The translations under genes and the position numbers were made by a program. The notes below the pieces were generated by a model that was given only the letters and a program-made list of their open reading frames with translations, did no database searches and was not told where the DNA came from. This document shows positions 1 through 8,720 of a stretch of 64,000 nucleotides of DNA, piece after piece (the stretch's first letter is position 1; every line of letters starts with the position of its first letter). This DNA is from Aerolutibacter ruishenii (lineage in GTDB: Bacteria; Pseudomonadota; Gammaproteobacteria; Xanthomonadales; Xanthomonadaceae): assembly GCF_007830115.1 (NCBI RefSeq), contig NZ_VLKP01000004.1, forward strand, positions 62,001 through 126,000, written 5' to 3'.

Positions 1-582
1 ACCGAACTGCTGCTCGACACCGGCTCTGCGGTCACAGTACGCCTGGGTGGACGGCAGCGCGAAGTGGACGTGGACGCCGGGCGCGTGCAGCTGAGGGTGG
101 GCGATGACCCCCGGCCGTTCCTGGTGCATGCGGGAGGTACCTCCATCCGTGACATTGGCACTACCTTCCAGGTCAGCCGCGATGCGCGTACGGTCCATGT
201 GGGACTGGTCGAGGGCGCGGTGGTGATTTCGGCCGCGGCGGCGCAAGGCAGGGTCAATCGCGTACAGCTTGCGCCTGGGGAGCAGGTATCGGTCGTGGAC
301 GATGTGGCGTTTGCGCCGGTGCAGGCCTTCGACATCGCGGTGGCCGAAGGCTGGACGCAGGGGGAGCTGGTGTTCAAGGGGCATCGCCTGGACGCGCTGC
401 TGCGCGAGGCCAATCGCTATTCCCGGACCAGATTGACCCTCGCGGACCCAGCCTTGGCCGAAATCACCGTCAGTGGGGTGTTCCGTGCAGGCAACCAGGA
501 GGCATTGGTTTCGGCGCTGGAGCGTGGCTGGGGCCTGCATGCGCAGCGCGTGGGCCCGGACGAGATCCGCCTGTCCCGCTGA
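1..582 (+). CDS. FecR-family anti-sigma/signal transducer, 5' end outside the window
   Basis: Periplasmic part of a FecR-like inner-membrane regulator, which passes a signal from a TonB-dependent receptor to an ECF sigma factor. The reading frame is open from base 1, so the N-terminal anti-sigma domain and membrane segment lie upstream of the window. Visible here are the FecR beta-rich domain (motif GGTSIRDIGTTFQV, then VGLVEGAVVIS and LAPGEQVSV) and a C-terminal STN-like segment (ELVFKGHRLDALLREANRYSR through SGVFRAGNQEALVSALERGWGL). The next gene, 60 bp downstream, is a TonB-dependent receptor that itself carries an STN domain, which is the usual partner. The sigma factor is presumably just upstream and is not seen. 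No start is assigned because the gene is truncated. Confidence 0.88.
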   Translation, partial: TELLLDTGSAVTVRLGGRQREVDVDAGRVQLRVGDDPRPFLVHAGGTSIRDIGTTFQVSRDARTVHVGLVEGAVVISAAAAQGRVNRVQLAPGEQVSVVDDVAFAPVQAFDIAVAEGWTQGELVFKGHRLDALLREANRYSRTRLTLADPALAEITVSGVFRAGNQEALVSALERGWGLHAQRVGPDEIRLSR

Positions 583-642
583 CAGCGCTGACAAACCAGG
601 ACGCGGGTAACGTGGCATTGCGCACGCTGTCCCGCTTCCGTA

Positions 643-3528
643 ATGTGGGGCGTTTACCCTGCCCGTGACGCTCTGCGCATGGCCCCGCCACGCCGCCGCA
701 ACACCCTAGCGCTTGCCCTTGCCATGTTGCTGCCCTGCGCCGTGCCGGCGGCCTTGGCGCAGGCGCAGGAATCATCGGCGCGGGCGACTGGTTCGTTGAC
801 CGTCCCCGCGGGTCCTCTGGATGATGCACTGAAGGCGCTCGCGCGCCAGGCTGGCATCCAGGTGCTGTATCCCGCCGGGCTGGTCGCACGCCATCGGTCG
901 CGACCGGTGACCGCCGTGGGCACGCCGACGGCGGCGCTGGCGGTGATGCTTGAGGATACCGGCCTGCGTGCGGTGGCGGTTGCCGACGGAGCTTTCGTGC
1001 TGGAGCGGTTGCCGCCCACGCCACGCAGAAGAGCCACGCCGTCCCGCCCGGTTATCGCAGACGACAATCCCGTCGACGTTGGCCTGGTTACGGTGACTGG
1101 CACGCACATCCCGCGGACCCCGGTCGACGGTGTCGAAGCCTCGCCGATGACCCGGATCACGCGCGAGCAGATCGAAGCCAGTGGCCACCTCACGCTTTTC
1201 GAGTTGCTGCGTGAGCAGCCGGGCATGCTGGGCCACCATCCGGTGGAAGTTGCGGTGGAGGGTGGCAGCGCCGCGCAGCAACCGTTTGCATCCGCTGCCA
1301 CGACCAGCCTGTACGCACTGGGGCCGCGCGCCACGCTGTTCCTCGTGGATGGCCAGCGCGTGGCCAACCACGGGCTGGTCTCGGCGGACCTGGGTGGCTT
1401 GACCGACCTGTCCGGTATTCCGCTGAGCATCGTGGATCGCGTGGAGATCATCCGCGGGGGGTCTTCCGCCATTTACGGCGCCGATGCGATGGCGGGCGTG
1501 GTCAACATCATCCTGCGCAAGGATGCGGCAACGCCGACGCTGGTGGTCCGGCATGGTGTCTCGGGCGCGGGCGACGCCTGGCAGTCGCAGGCATCACTCA
1601 CGATGGGGCGCCGTTGGGGCGAAGGTGGCGACTTGTTCCTCGGGGTCGAACTTTTCGACCATGACGGCCTGATGGGGCATCAGCGTTCCTGGCGAACCCG
1701 CGACCTGCGCAACCTGCGCCTGGGGGATTGGCGCTACCAGTTGGGCTATCGCGACGCCGACGGGGAACTGATCCGTGCCTACTGCCCCGGAGCTGTCGGC
1801 AGGGCTGCGCGGGAATGCGACTTCGATCCTCCCCGTTTCGAAAGCCTGGAACCGGAGACCCAGCGTGCCTCGATGTACACGAGCATGCGTGCGCCGGTGG
1901 GCGAAAATGCGGAATGGAGCGCCCAGTTGCGCGCTACGCATACGCGGCAGGAACTCTGGCGTGCGCCGTTCCATGCCAGCGTGCTGCTTCCCGAGGCACA
2001 TCCGGACTGGATCCCGGGTGCGGAACGGCTGGACTATGCGTTCTTCGACATCGGGCCGGTGCGCAACCGGACCAGGGGCACGTCGCTTGATGCCAGCACG
2101 GGGCTGAACGGTTGGCTGGGTGAATGGCAATGGCACGCCAACGTGGCCCACCACCGTAACGACGTCACCAGCCGCATCCAGGGACTGGTGCGCGAAACCG
2201 CGTTCACCGAAGCCGTCCGGAACAACCGTTACCGGTTTGGCGGTGGCAATCCAGCGGACCTGATGGCGGCGATATCACCTTCGATCACGGCGCGCGGCAC
2301 CGCGACGCTGGAACAGTTCAGTGCGGGGGGGAATGGCCCCGCATGGCGCATGCCCGGCGGGTTGGCGATGTTCGCCACGGGCCTTGAGGTCCTGCGCGAT
2401 GGCTTGGCGCATCGACCGGATGCGCTCATGGAACAGCACGACGTGGCGCTGGGGCCGCAGAAGACCCGGATCGACGAGCATCGCACCGGGGCCGCGGTCT
2501 ATGGCGAGCTGAGCCTGCCGCTGCTGCGCCGGTTGCAGGCGGACGTGGCCCTGCGCCTGGATTACCGCGAGGGTTACGGAAGCCGCTGGTCGCCCAAGCT
2601 GGGGTTGAAGTGGAACGTGGTGGACGCGCTTACCCTGCGTGGCACGCTTGCCACCGGCTATCGCGCGCCAACGCTGTTCGAGTTGCGCCGGCCGGGCGTG
2701 GATGAAAACTACGATGCCTTCCCTTACCAGCCTGACTTCGGGGAATGCAGGTATTCGGCGGCGGTTCCCGGGTTGGGCACCTACTGCGTGTTGCTGCGGG
2801 GCGCGATGGAGAACCCGGGCCTGAGGCCGGAAACCTCCTCAAGCCAGACGGTCGGCGTGGTATGGGCGCCTGCCGATCGCTTCCAGGCCAGCCTGGATCA
2901 TTTCCGCATCCATCGCCGCGACGAGATCCTGCCGATCAATGCGATCGACGATGCGGCTGCTTTCCCACTCTCGCTGGTGCACGATGGGGAAGGACGCCTG
3001 GTCGGCATCAATGATTACTACGACAACGTGGGCGAGAGCGATCTGCGCGGTTTCGAGGCGGAGATGCGCTATCGATGGGAAACGCTCGGCATGGGACGCT
3101 TTGGCCTGCGTGGCGGCGCCTACTTCCTGGAACGCCTGGAGCGTAGGCGATTCCCGGGGGCGCCGCTGCTGGACCATGCCGGCTACCGGGTGCCACGCCA
3201 CAGCCTGTTGGGTGCGGTGGAATGGCACGTTGGCCACTGGGCGCACACGCTGCACTGGCGACGGGCCGGCTCGGTGCGCGTGCATGCACCGGACGCGCCG
3301 TGCCGGCCCATCAACACCAGGCAGGGGCGGTGCGTGACGCCGGGGTTCAGCCTGTTCGACCTCGACATTGCATACGTGCCGTCGCCGCGGTGGCGGATGT
3401 CGATGAATATCCGCAATCTTTTCGGCCATGATCCGGTGAGCTATGACGTCGAACAGGCTGGCTATGACTTCGCGACGGACGATCCGCGCGGACGCTATTA
3501 CCTGTTGAGCGCGATGTACCGTTTCTGA
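643..3528 (+). CDS. TonB-dependent receptor with N-terminal STN signalling domain
   Basis: Outer-membrane TonB-dependent transducer of about 961 residues; substrate unknown. A signal peptide (hydrophobic run LALALAMLLPCAVPAALAQA) is followed by an STN domain at about residues 50-120 (LTVPAGPLDDALKALARQAGIQVLY). A plug domain lies at about 145-290 (VTVTGTHIPRTPVDG, then VEIIRGGSSAIYGADAMAGVVNIIL), then a beta-barrel ending in the aromatic C-terminus YLLSAMYRF. STN domains engage FecR-type regulators, and such a gene sits immediately upstream, so this receptor probably controls its own sigma factor. The start is uncertain: ATG 643 gives the full frame, but ATG 679 directly precedes the signal peptide (MAPPRRRN). 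No clear ribosome site marks either. The plug most resembles receptors for siderophores or other large ligands, but that is inference. Confidence 0.9.
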   Translation: MWGVYPARDALRMAPPRRRNTLALALAMLLPCAVPAALAQAQESSARATGSLTVPAGPLDDALKALARQAGIQVLYPAGLVARHRSRPVTAVGTPTAALAVMLEDTGLRAVAVADGAFVLERLPPTPRRRATPSRPVIADDNPVDVGLVTVTGTHIPRTPVDGVEASPMTRITREQIEASGHLTLFELLREQPGMLGHHPVEVAVEGGSAAQQPFASAATTSLYALGPRATLFLVDGQRVANHGLVSADLGGLTDLSGIPLSIVDRVEIIRGGSSAIYGADAMAGVVNIILRKDAATPTLVVRHGVSGAGDAWQSQASLTMGRRWGEGGDLFLGVELFDHDGLMGHQRSWRTRDLRNLRLGDWRYQLGYRDADGELIRAYCPGAVGRAARECDFDPPRFESLEPETQRASMYTSMRAPVGENAEWSAQLRATHTRQELWRAPFHASVLLPEAHPDWIPGAERLDYAFFDIGPVRNRTRGTSLDASTGLNGWLGEWQWHANVAHHRNDVTSRIQGLVRETAFTEAVRNNRYRFGGGNPADLMAAISPSITARGTATLEQFSAGGNGPAWRMPGGLAMFATGLEVLRDGLAHRPDALMEQHDVALGPQKTRIDEHRTGAAVYGELSLPLLRRLQADVALRLDYREGYGSRWSPKLGLKWNVVDALTLRGTLATGYRAPTLFELRRPGVDENYDAFPYQPDFGECRYSAAVPGLGTYCVLLRGAMENPGLRPETSSSQTVGVVWAPADRFQASLDHFRIHRRDEILPINAIDDAAAFPLSLVHDGEGRLVGINDYYDNVGESDLRGFEAEMRYRWETLGMGRFGLRGGAYFLERLERRRFPGAPLLDHAGYRVPRHSLLGAVEWHVGHWAHTLHWRRAGSVRVHAPDAPCRPINTRQGRCVTPGFSLFDLDIAYVPSPRWRMSMNIRNLFGHDPVSYDVEQAGYDFATDDPRGRYYLLSAMYRF

Positions 3529-3592
3529 TCCCCGCGCAGTGGAGCGAGTGCTCGATGGGGATGGATCCGTGCCACTTGGGAGCCCCACGGCA

Positions 3593-4831
3593 TCAGCGTA
3601 GGTCGCCCAGATGCAGCCTGCGCAATTTCGGCGCGAACCGTGCGGTCAGGCCCACCACCGCCAGGGTCATGCTGCCGCCGAAGACCACCGAGGGCACCAG
3701 TCCCATCAGGCGCGCCGCCACCCCCGATTCAAACGCGCCCAGCTCGTTGGACGAGCCGATGAAAATGCCGTTGATCGATGCCACGCGGCCGCGCATGTGG
3801 TCGGGCGTGGACAGTTGCAGGATGGTGGAGCGCACCACCACCGACACGCTGTCGCACATGCCCGACATCATCAGCAGTGCGGCCGACAGCCAGAAATGGC
3901 GCGACAGCGCGAAGCCGATGATGCACAGGCCGAACCCGGCCACCGCGGCCAGCAGCCACCGGCCGGCATTGCGATCCGGCGGGTGCCGGGCCAGCCACAG
4001 GCCGACCAGCACCGCACCCGCCGCGGGCGCGGCGCGCAGGATGCCCAGTGCTTCCGGCCCGTAATGGAAGACGTCGCTGATGAAGGCCGGCAGCAATGCC
4101 ACCGCACCGCCGAACAACACCGAGAACATGTCCAGCGCCTGCGCGCCGAGGATCACCTGGTGGTTGAAGACAAAGCGCAGGCCTTCGCCGATGCTGCGGA
4201 AGATCGGCGCGCGTTCGCTGGGCAGTGGCGGCTCGGACACGCGCAGGCTGATGATCGCGATGGCCGCGGCCAGTGCCAGCCCTGCGGCAACCAGGTAGGC
4301 AGTGGTCTTGCCGCCCACCGCCACCAGCACGCCGCCCAGCGCGGGGCCGACCACCAGCCCGGTCTGCATCACCACGCTGCTGATGCCGGCCCCGCGCGCA
4401 TACGCCTCGCGCGGCAGCACGCGCGCGAACAGCGACATGTACACCGGCGTCAGGAACGCGCGCACCACGCCATTGCAGGCGATGGCTGTGTAGATGGTGG
4501 CGGTGCCCAGTGACGGCACGCTGCCGTATGCCACGCCGGCCAGCACCAGCGTGGTCACGCACAGGCCAAGGCACGCGGCCATGCCCAGCCTGCGCCGCGG
4601 CAGGTGGTCAACCGCGTAGCCGGCGAACAGGGCGAAGGCCATGTAAGGCAGCACTTCCGCCAGGCCGATCAGTCCCAGCGCCAGCGTGTCGCGGGTGAGC
4701 TCGTAGATGTGCCAGCCGACCGTGACCGCCACGATCTGGTACGACAGCATGCCCAGCAGGCGATAGCCGAGCAGGCCCAGGAACGCCGGGTTGCGCAGCA
4801 CCGTGGCCACGCCCGGCGTGGCGGCGCTCAC
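3593..4831 (-). CDS. MFS transporter, EntS-like (MFS_3 type)
   Basis: Major facilitator superfamily permease of 412 residues with about 12 hydrophobic segments. It carries the MFS loop motif after the second helix ([14 protein letters not shown]) and a related repeat later ([19 protein letters not shown]), typical of the EntS/enterobactin-exporter type and of several drug exporters. The substrate cannot be read from the sequence. The start is GTG, overlapping the TGA of sufE by four bases (GTGA), so translation is coupled in a cysS-sufE-MFS unit. It is convergent with the upstream receptor gene, with 64 bp between the stops. Given the neighbours, export of a sulfur-containing or cysteine-derived compound is conceivable but unproven. 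Confidence 0.85.
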   Translation of the reverse strand: MSAATPGVATVLRNPAFLGLLGYRLLGMLSYQIVAVTVGWHIYELTRDTLALGLIGLAEVLPYMAFALFAGYAVDHLPRRRLGMAACLGLCVTTLVLAGVAYGSVPSLGTATIYTAIACNGVVRAFLTPVYMSLFARVLPREAYARGAGISSVVMQTGLVVGPALGGVLVAVGGKTTAYLVAAGLALAAAIAIISLRVSEPPLPSERAPIFRSIGEGLRFVFNHQVILGAQALDMFSVLFGGAVALLPAFISDVFHYGPEALGILRAAPAAGAVLVGLWLARHPPDRNAGRWLLAAVAGFGLCIIGFALSRHFWLSAALLMMSGMCDSVSVVVRSTILQLSTPDHMRGRVASINGIFIGSSNELGAFESGVAARLMGLVPSVVFGGSMTLAVVGLTARFAPKLRRLHLGDLR

Positions 4832-5265
4832 GACGCGGCTTGGGCCTTGTCGCGGATGAAGCCGAGCAGCGCGGTCAGGCCGTTGCTGCGCGTGGGCGAG
4901 AGGTGCTTGGCCAGGCCGATGTCGGCGATGTAGTCAGCGTCGGTGGCCAGGATCTCCTGCGCGCTGCGGCCGGAATACACGCGCAGCGCGAGGTAGACCA
5001 GCCCCGAGACGATGGCCGAGTCGCTGATGGCATGGAAGTCCAGCCGATCGGCATCGCCTTCGGCCACGATCCACACCAGCGACTGGCAGCCGTGCAGGCG
5101 GTTGTCCTCCACCTTCCACTCGGCGGGCAGGTCGGGCAGCTTGCGGCCCAGGTCGATCAGGTACTGGTAGCGCTCGGCCCAGTCGCCGAAGAACGCGAAC
5201 TCGTCGCGGATGGCGGCCTGGGCTTCGGCGGCAGTGGGATCAATGGGGAAGGGCGATTCAGTCAT
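4828..5265 (-). CDS. sufE: Cysteine desulfuration protein SufE
   Basis: SufE accepts persulfide sulfur from the cysteine desulfurase SufS and passes it to the Fe-S scaffold in the cytosol. The 145-residue protein has the family length. The acceptor cysteine is Cys60, in the motif [11 protein letters not shown]. Downstream conserved blocks include [18 protein letters not shown] and [13 protein letters not shown]. The gene begins 12 bases after the cysS stop and overlaps the start of the MFS gene, so it is the middle gene of a minus-strand operon. No sufBCDS genes are in the window. The genetic link to cysteinyl-tRNA synthetase is worth noting, since both proteins consume cysteine or its sulfur. 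Confidence 0.93.
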   Translation of the reverse strand: MTESPFPIDPTAAEAQAAIRDEFAFFGDWAERYQYLIDLGRKLPDLPAEWKVEDNRLHGCQSLVWIVAEGDADRLDFHAISDSAIVSGLVYLALRVYSGRSAQEILATDADYIADIGLAKHLSPTRSNGLTALLGFIRDKAQAAS

Positions 5266-5277
5266 TCGATGCTTTCC

Positions 5278-6708
5278 TCAGGCCCGGCGCCAGCGCACGC
5301 CCTGCGGCGTGTCTTCCAGCACGATGCCTTCGGCGGCAAGCTGGTCGCGCAGCGCATCGGAGCGGGCGAAGTCGCGGGCCTTCTTGGCGGCGGTGCGTTC
5401 GTCCACCAGCGCCTGGATGCGCGCATCGTCGTCGCCACTGGCGCCGCGGGCAAACCAGGCGTCGGGCGCCTGCTGCAGCAGGCCGAGTGCCAGGCCGGCG
5501 CCGAGCAGGTCGGCCCTGGTCTGACGCAGGCGGGGTGCCAGCTCCGCCATCCCGGGATCCTGCGCGCTGCTGCTGCCCGGGGCAAGCATTTGCCGTGCGC
5601 TCGCGGCGATGCGTGCCACTTCCGCCAGCGCCTGCGGCGTATTGAGGTCATCGTCCAGCGCGATTTCGATGGACGCGGGAATCGCCGCCTCGCCCGTCGC
5701 GTCCGGGGTGTCCGCCAGCGCCGCGTCGATGTCACGCAGCGTGCCGTACAGCCGGTCCAGCGTGCGGACGCTCTGTTCGATCAGGTTGCCCGACCAGTCC
5801 AGCGGCTGGCGGTAGTGCGCCGAGAGCAGGGCGTAACGCAGCGCTTCGGGCGGGTGCGCGCGCACCAGGTCGTGGACCCTCTCGATGTTGCCCAGCGACT
5901 TGCTCATCTTGGCGCCGCCGAAGTTGAGCATGCCGTTGTGCAGCCACCAGCGCGCGAACGGCTTGCCGCCGTGGGCGCATTCGCTCTGCGCGATCTCGTT
6001 CTCGTGGTGCGGGAACTGCAGGTCCACGCCGCCGGCATGGATGTCGATGGTCTCGCCCAGGTGCGCCTCGGCCATGGCCGAGCATTCGATATGCCAGCCC
6101 GGGCGCCCGCGGCCCCACGGTGAGTCCCAGCCGGGCAGGTCGTCGGTGGAGGGCTTCCACAGCACGAAGTCGCCGGCGTCGCGCTTGTACGGCGCCACCT
6201 CGATGCGGGCGCCGGCCAGCATCTCTTCGGTGTCGCGACGCGAGAGCTTGCCGTAGCCGTCGAAGCTGCCCACCGCGAACAGCACGTGGCCCTCGGCGGC
6301 GTAGGCGTGGCCTTCGGCGATCAGCCGCCCGATCATGGCGATGATCTGCGGGATGTGACCAGTGACCGCGGGTTCGATGTCCGGCGGCTGCACGCCCAGC
6401 GCGGCCATGTCCTCGCGGTAGGCGGCGGCGAAGCGGTCGGTGATGGCCGCGATCGGCACGCCCTGCTCGCGGGCGGCGTTGTTGATCTTGTCGTCCACGT
6501 CGGTGATGTTGCGGGCGTAGGCGAGGGCGCCATAGCGCCGCCGCAGCACGTTGGCGAGCACGCCGAACACCACCGGGCCGCGGCCATTGCCGATGTGCAC
6601 GTAGTTGTAGACCGTCGGGCCGCAGACATACATGGTCACGCGGGCCGGATCGGCGGGGACGAAGGGTTCGACCCGGCGGGTCAGGCTGTTGTAGAGGTGC
6701 AGGCTCAT
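5278..6708 (-). CDS. cysS: Cysteinyl-tRNA synthetase
   Basis: Class I aminoacyl-tRNA synthetase that charges tRNA-Cys with cysteine. The 476-residue protein has the signature [18 protein letters not shown] (HIGH-like motif, with the first zinc ligand Cys just before it) and zinc-site segments [13 protein letters not shown] and [12 protein letters not shown]. The KMSKSLGN loop closes the catalytic domain. The C-terminal DALR-type helical domain contains [15 protein letters not shown]. The start was set at ATG 6708 ([16 protein letters not shown]), the conserved family start; the frame stays open upstream but that extension is Gly/Arg/Pro-rich non-coding sequence. First gene of the cysS-sufE-MFS unit. 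Confidence 0.97.
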   Translation of the reverse strand: MSLHLYNSLTRRVEPFVPADPARVTMYVCGPTVYNYVHIGNGRGPVVFGVLANVLRRRYGALAYARNITDVDDKINNAAREQGVPIAAITDRFAAAYREDMAALGVQPPDIEPAVTGHIPQIIAMIGRLIAEGHAYAAEGHVLFAVGSFDGYGKLSRRDTEEMLAGARIEVAPYKRDAGDFVLWKPSTDDLPGWDSPWGRGRPGWHIECSAMAEAHLGETIDIHAGGVDLQFPHHENEIAQSECAHGGKPFARWWLHNGMLNFGGAKMSKSLGNIERVHDLVRAHPPEALRYALLSAHYRQPLDWSGNLIEQSVRTLDRLYGTLRDIDAALADTPDATGEAAIPASIEIALDDDLNTPQALAEVARIAASARQMLAPGSSSAQDPGMAELAPRLRQTRADLLGAGLALGLLQQAPDAWFARGASGDDDARIQALVDERTAAKKARDFARSDALRDQLAAEGIVLEDTPQGVRWRRA

Positions 6709-6896
6709 GGGGGCTACGGCAGTGGACAGGGCATTGTAGCGGGGCGGCGAGCGGCGCGTGGCGGGTCCGGTTTGTGGCATTCCGCCGTGCACCGCACAGG
6801 TGTCCCCGCACGGGGGTGCCAGCAGGGGTGTCCCAACAAGGGTGTGACAGCAGGGGTTCAGCCCGAGGGGGTCGCCACCGACTACACTTCCACGCC
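6709..6896. other. Divergent intergenic region with short direct repeats
   Basis: Regulatory spacer between cysS (minus) and the small secreted protein gene (plus). It holds a degenerate tandem pattern: CAGCAGGGG occurs at 6820-6828 and 6848-6856, a 28-base period, each next to GGGTG-type runs. No promoter hexamers stand out. The repeat may be operator-like or simply G-rich low complexity. Confidence 0.4.
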
Positions 6897-7355
6897 ATGC
6901 TCCTGCCCACGCCCGCCGCCCACCATGCTTCGCGCTCGGTCGCGCTCTGTGCACTGCTGGCGCTGTGTGCCGGGGCGGCGCACGCGCAGGAGACGACCGT
7001 CCTGCAGACGGAGAACGTACGCTACGACTACGCACAGGTGCTGCGGGTGACGCCGGTCTACCAGACCCTGACCGCCACCCGCGTCGAGGAGCGCTGCGAG
7101 CGCACCCGGGCCGAAAGCCGGATGGGTCGGGTGGTCGGCGCGGTGCGGGGGGCGCTGACCCGCGAGGAGGCGGAAGCCCAGACCGATTGCCGGCCCGTGC
7201 CGGTGGAGCGCGAGTTCCGTCGGCCCATCGCCTACGACGTCGACTACGTCTACAAGGGTTCCCGCTACCGATCGCGTCTGCCGGAGGACCCGGGTAACCG
7301 CCTGCGGATCCGTATCGGGGTGACCCCGGCGGTCCCCGGCGTCCGGACCCGGTGA
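6897..7355 (+). CDS. Small secreted protein resembling the flanks of glycine-zipper 2TM surface antigens
   Basis: Unknown function; 152 residues. A signal peptide ([16 protein letters not shown]) leads into a mature domain that begins with [16 protein letters not shown] and ends with [18 protein letters not shown] then [13 protein letters not shown]. As I know the family, these two blocks flank the glycine-zipper membrane insert in 17-kDa surface-antigen/glycine-zipper proteins of proteobacteria. Here the zipper is absent and replaced by a short stretch around [18 protein letters not shown]. Two cysteines (RCERT and DCRPV) could form a disulfide. The start is ATG 6897, the first codon giving a proper signal peptide. 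Family membership is from memory and moderately sure. The gene stands alone between divergent cysS and the arg leader. Confidence 0.7.
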   Translation: MLLPTPAAHHASRSVALCALLALCAGAAHAQETTVLQTENVRYDYAQVLRVTPVYQTLTATRVEERCERTRAESRMGRVVGAVRGALTREEAEAQTDCRPVPVEREFRRPIAYDVDYVYKGSRYRSRLPEDPGNRLRIRIGVTPAVPGVRTR

Positions 7356-7444
7356 TCCGAGCGCGCGGATCTGCCGGGAGCGGCCGGTCTTCGCCCTTTC
7401 GACTATTGCCCCCACCCCCGGTACGTGCGAGCATTCGCGCTTCG

Positions 7445-7549
7445 ATGAACGCCTTCTACGCCGACGCCGACGTGTTGACCTCCGCCTGGATGGCGGCAGG
7501 GATGACCTCGCGCGCGCGCCGACCGTTGCCTCCCAACCGGGCTGGGTGA
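7445..7549 (+). CDS. Putative arginine leader peptide (attenuator ORF)
   Basis: A 34-codon ORF ending 122 bases before argF'. Its last 12 residues ([12 protein letters not shown]) contain four Arg codons: CGC 7511, CGC 7517, CGA 7520, CGG 7538. It stops at TGA 7547-7549, 39 bases before the first base of an intrinsic terminator stem. The position, the Arg cluster and the overlap of the last sense codons with an antiterminator strand are what a ribosome-stalling attenuator needs. No strong Shine-Dalgarno sequence precedes ATG 7445; internal ATGs at 7490 and 7502 (19 and 15 codons) are alternative starts. Coding is therefore inferred, not shown. Confidence 0.5.
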   Translation: MNAFYADADVLTSAWMAAGMTSRARRPLPPNRAG

Positions 7550-7616
7550 CGGCGCACGCCGTTCGTGAACGCAACGCGACACACGAAAAGCCCAGCCCCA
7601 GCGCTGGGCTTTTTTG
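7511..7616 (+). promoter_or_regulatory. Putative transcription attenuator of the arg operon
   Basis: Three mutually exclusive pairings can be drawn. Strand 1 (GCGCCG, 7516-7521, within the Arg codons) pairs with CGGCGC (7550-7555) just after the leader stop, with CCCA (7532-7535) and TGGG (7543-7546) pairing inside. Strand 2 (GGGCTGGG, 7539-7546) is the exact complement of CCCAGCCC (7591-7598), giving an antiterminator. CCCAGC (7591-7596) is also the left arm of the terminator. A ribosome stalled at the Arg codons would free GGGCTGGG to block the terminator. A ribosome that reaches the stop would cover it and let the terminator form. The base pairing is seen directly; the regulatory reading is inference. 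Confidence 0.55.
7586..7616 (+). terminator. Rho-independent terminator in the arg leader
   Basis: A perfect 8-bp stem, AGCCCAGC (7589-7596) and GCTGGGCT (7603-7610), with a 6-base loop is followed by a T run (TTTTTTG). It lies 55 bases upstream of the argF' start codon with no full-size gene ending just before it, which supports a leader/attenuator role. It could alternatively simply terminate transcription from the gene ending at 7355. Confidence 0.85.
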
Positions 7617-7671
7617 TTTTCAGTTTCAAACGTAACCGCCCCCATCGCCGCGCCTTGACCTGGAACCTCCG

Positions 7672-8688
7672 ATGACCCACCACCTCAAGCATTTCCTGAA
7701 CACCCAGGACTGGTCCCGCACCGAGCTCGACGCCCTGTTGACCCAGGCGGCGCTGTTCAAGAAGCACAAGCTCGGCGATGCGCTGAAGGGCAAGTCGATC
7801 GCGCTGGTGTTCTTCAATCCGTCCATGCGCACCCGCACCAGCTTCGAGCTGGGCGCGTTCCAGCTGGGCGGCCACGCGGTGGTGCTGCAGCCGGGCAAGG
7901 ACGCATGGCCGATCGAGTTCAACCTGGGCACGGTCATGGACGGCGACACCGAGGAGCACATCGCCGAAGTGGCGCGGGTGCTGGGCCGCTACGTGGACCT
8001 GATCGGCGTGCGCGCCTTCCCGAAGTTCGTGGACTGGGCCTACGACCGCGAGGACATCGTGCTGAACTCCTTCGCGAAGTACGCGCAGGTGCCGGTGATC
8101 AACATGGAGACCATCACCCACCCGTGCCAGGAACTGGCGCACGCGCTGGCGCTGCAGGAACACTTTGGTACGACCGATCTGCGCGGCAAGAAGTACGTGC
8201 TGACCTGGACCTACCACCCCAAGCCGCTCAACACCGCGGTGGCCAATTCAGCGTTGACGATCGCCACCCGACTGGGCATGGACGTGACCCTGCTGTGCCC
8301 GACGGCCGATTACATCCTCGACGATCGCTACATGGGCTGGGCGAAGCAGAACGTGGCCGAGAGCGGCGGTTCGTTGACCGTCAGCCATGACATCCAGAGT
8401 GCCTATGCCGGTGCGGACGTGGTGTATGCCAAGAGCTGGGGTGCGCTGCCGTTCTTCGGCAACTGGGGGCCGGAGAAGCCGATCCGCGACCAGTACCAGC
8501 ACTTCATCGTCGATGAGCAGAAAATGGCGCTGACCAACAACGGTGTCTTCAGCCACTGCCTGCCGCTGCGTCGCAACGTCAAGGCGACCGACGCGGTGAT
8601 GGATTCGCCGCAGTGCATCGCCATCGACGAGGCCGAGAACCGCCTGCACGTGCAGAAAGCGGTGATGGCCGCGCTGATCGGGCAGTGA
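7672..8688 (+). CDS. argF': N-acetylornithine carbamoyltransferase
   Basis: Transfers the carbamoyl group to N-acetylornithine to give N-acetylcitrulline, the arginine route known from Xanthomonadaceae that bypasses ornithine carbamoyltransferase. The 338-residue protein has the carbamoyl-phosphate motif SMRTRTSF (51-58). It also has the acetylornithine-type loop around [21 protein letters not shown] (76-96, the stretch that differs from true OTCases), the ligand motif [17 protein letters not shown] and the HCLPLRRN motif near the C-terminus. First structural gene of the arg-pro operon. The start is the ATG at the conserved N-terminus [15 protein letters not shown]. Expression is likely controlled by the attenuator-like leader upstream. 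Confidence 0.95.
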   Translation: MTHHLKHFLNTQDWSRTELDALLTQAALFKKHKLGDALKGKSIALVFFNPSMRTRTSFELGAFQLGGHAVVLQPGKDAWPIEFNLGTVMDGDTEEHIAEVARVLGRYVDLIGVRAFPKFVDWAYDREDIVLNSFAKYAQVPVINMETITHPCQELAHALALQEHFGTTDLRGKKYVLTWTYHPKPLNTAVANSALTIATRLGMDVTLLCPTADYILDDRYMGWAKQNVAESGGSLTVSHDIQSAYAGADVVYAKSWGALPFFGNWGPEKPIRDQYQHFIVDEQKMALTNNGVFSHCLPLRRNVKATDAVMDSPQCIAIDEAENRLHVQKAVMAALIGQ

Positions 8689-8720
8689 CGCATCCCCACT
8701 TCCTACCGAGTACCTCCCCC

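Noticed and set aside
4840-6123. 427-codon plus-strand ORF opposite cysS and sufE
   Set aside because: Antisense shadow; cysS and sufE have clear motifs on the other strand.
6709-7434. Upstream extension of the cysS frame to 7434
   Set aside because: The extra N-terminal stretch is Gly/Arg/Pro-rich and crosses a divergent gene; ATG 6708 matches the family start.
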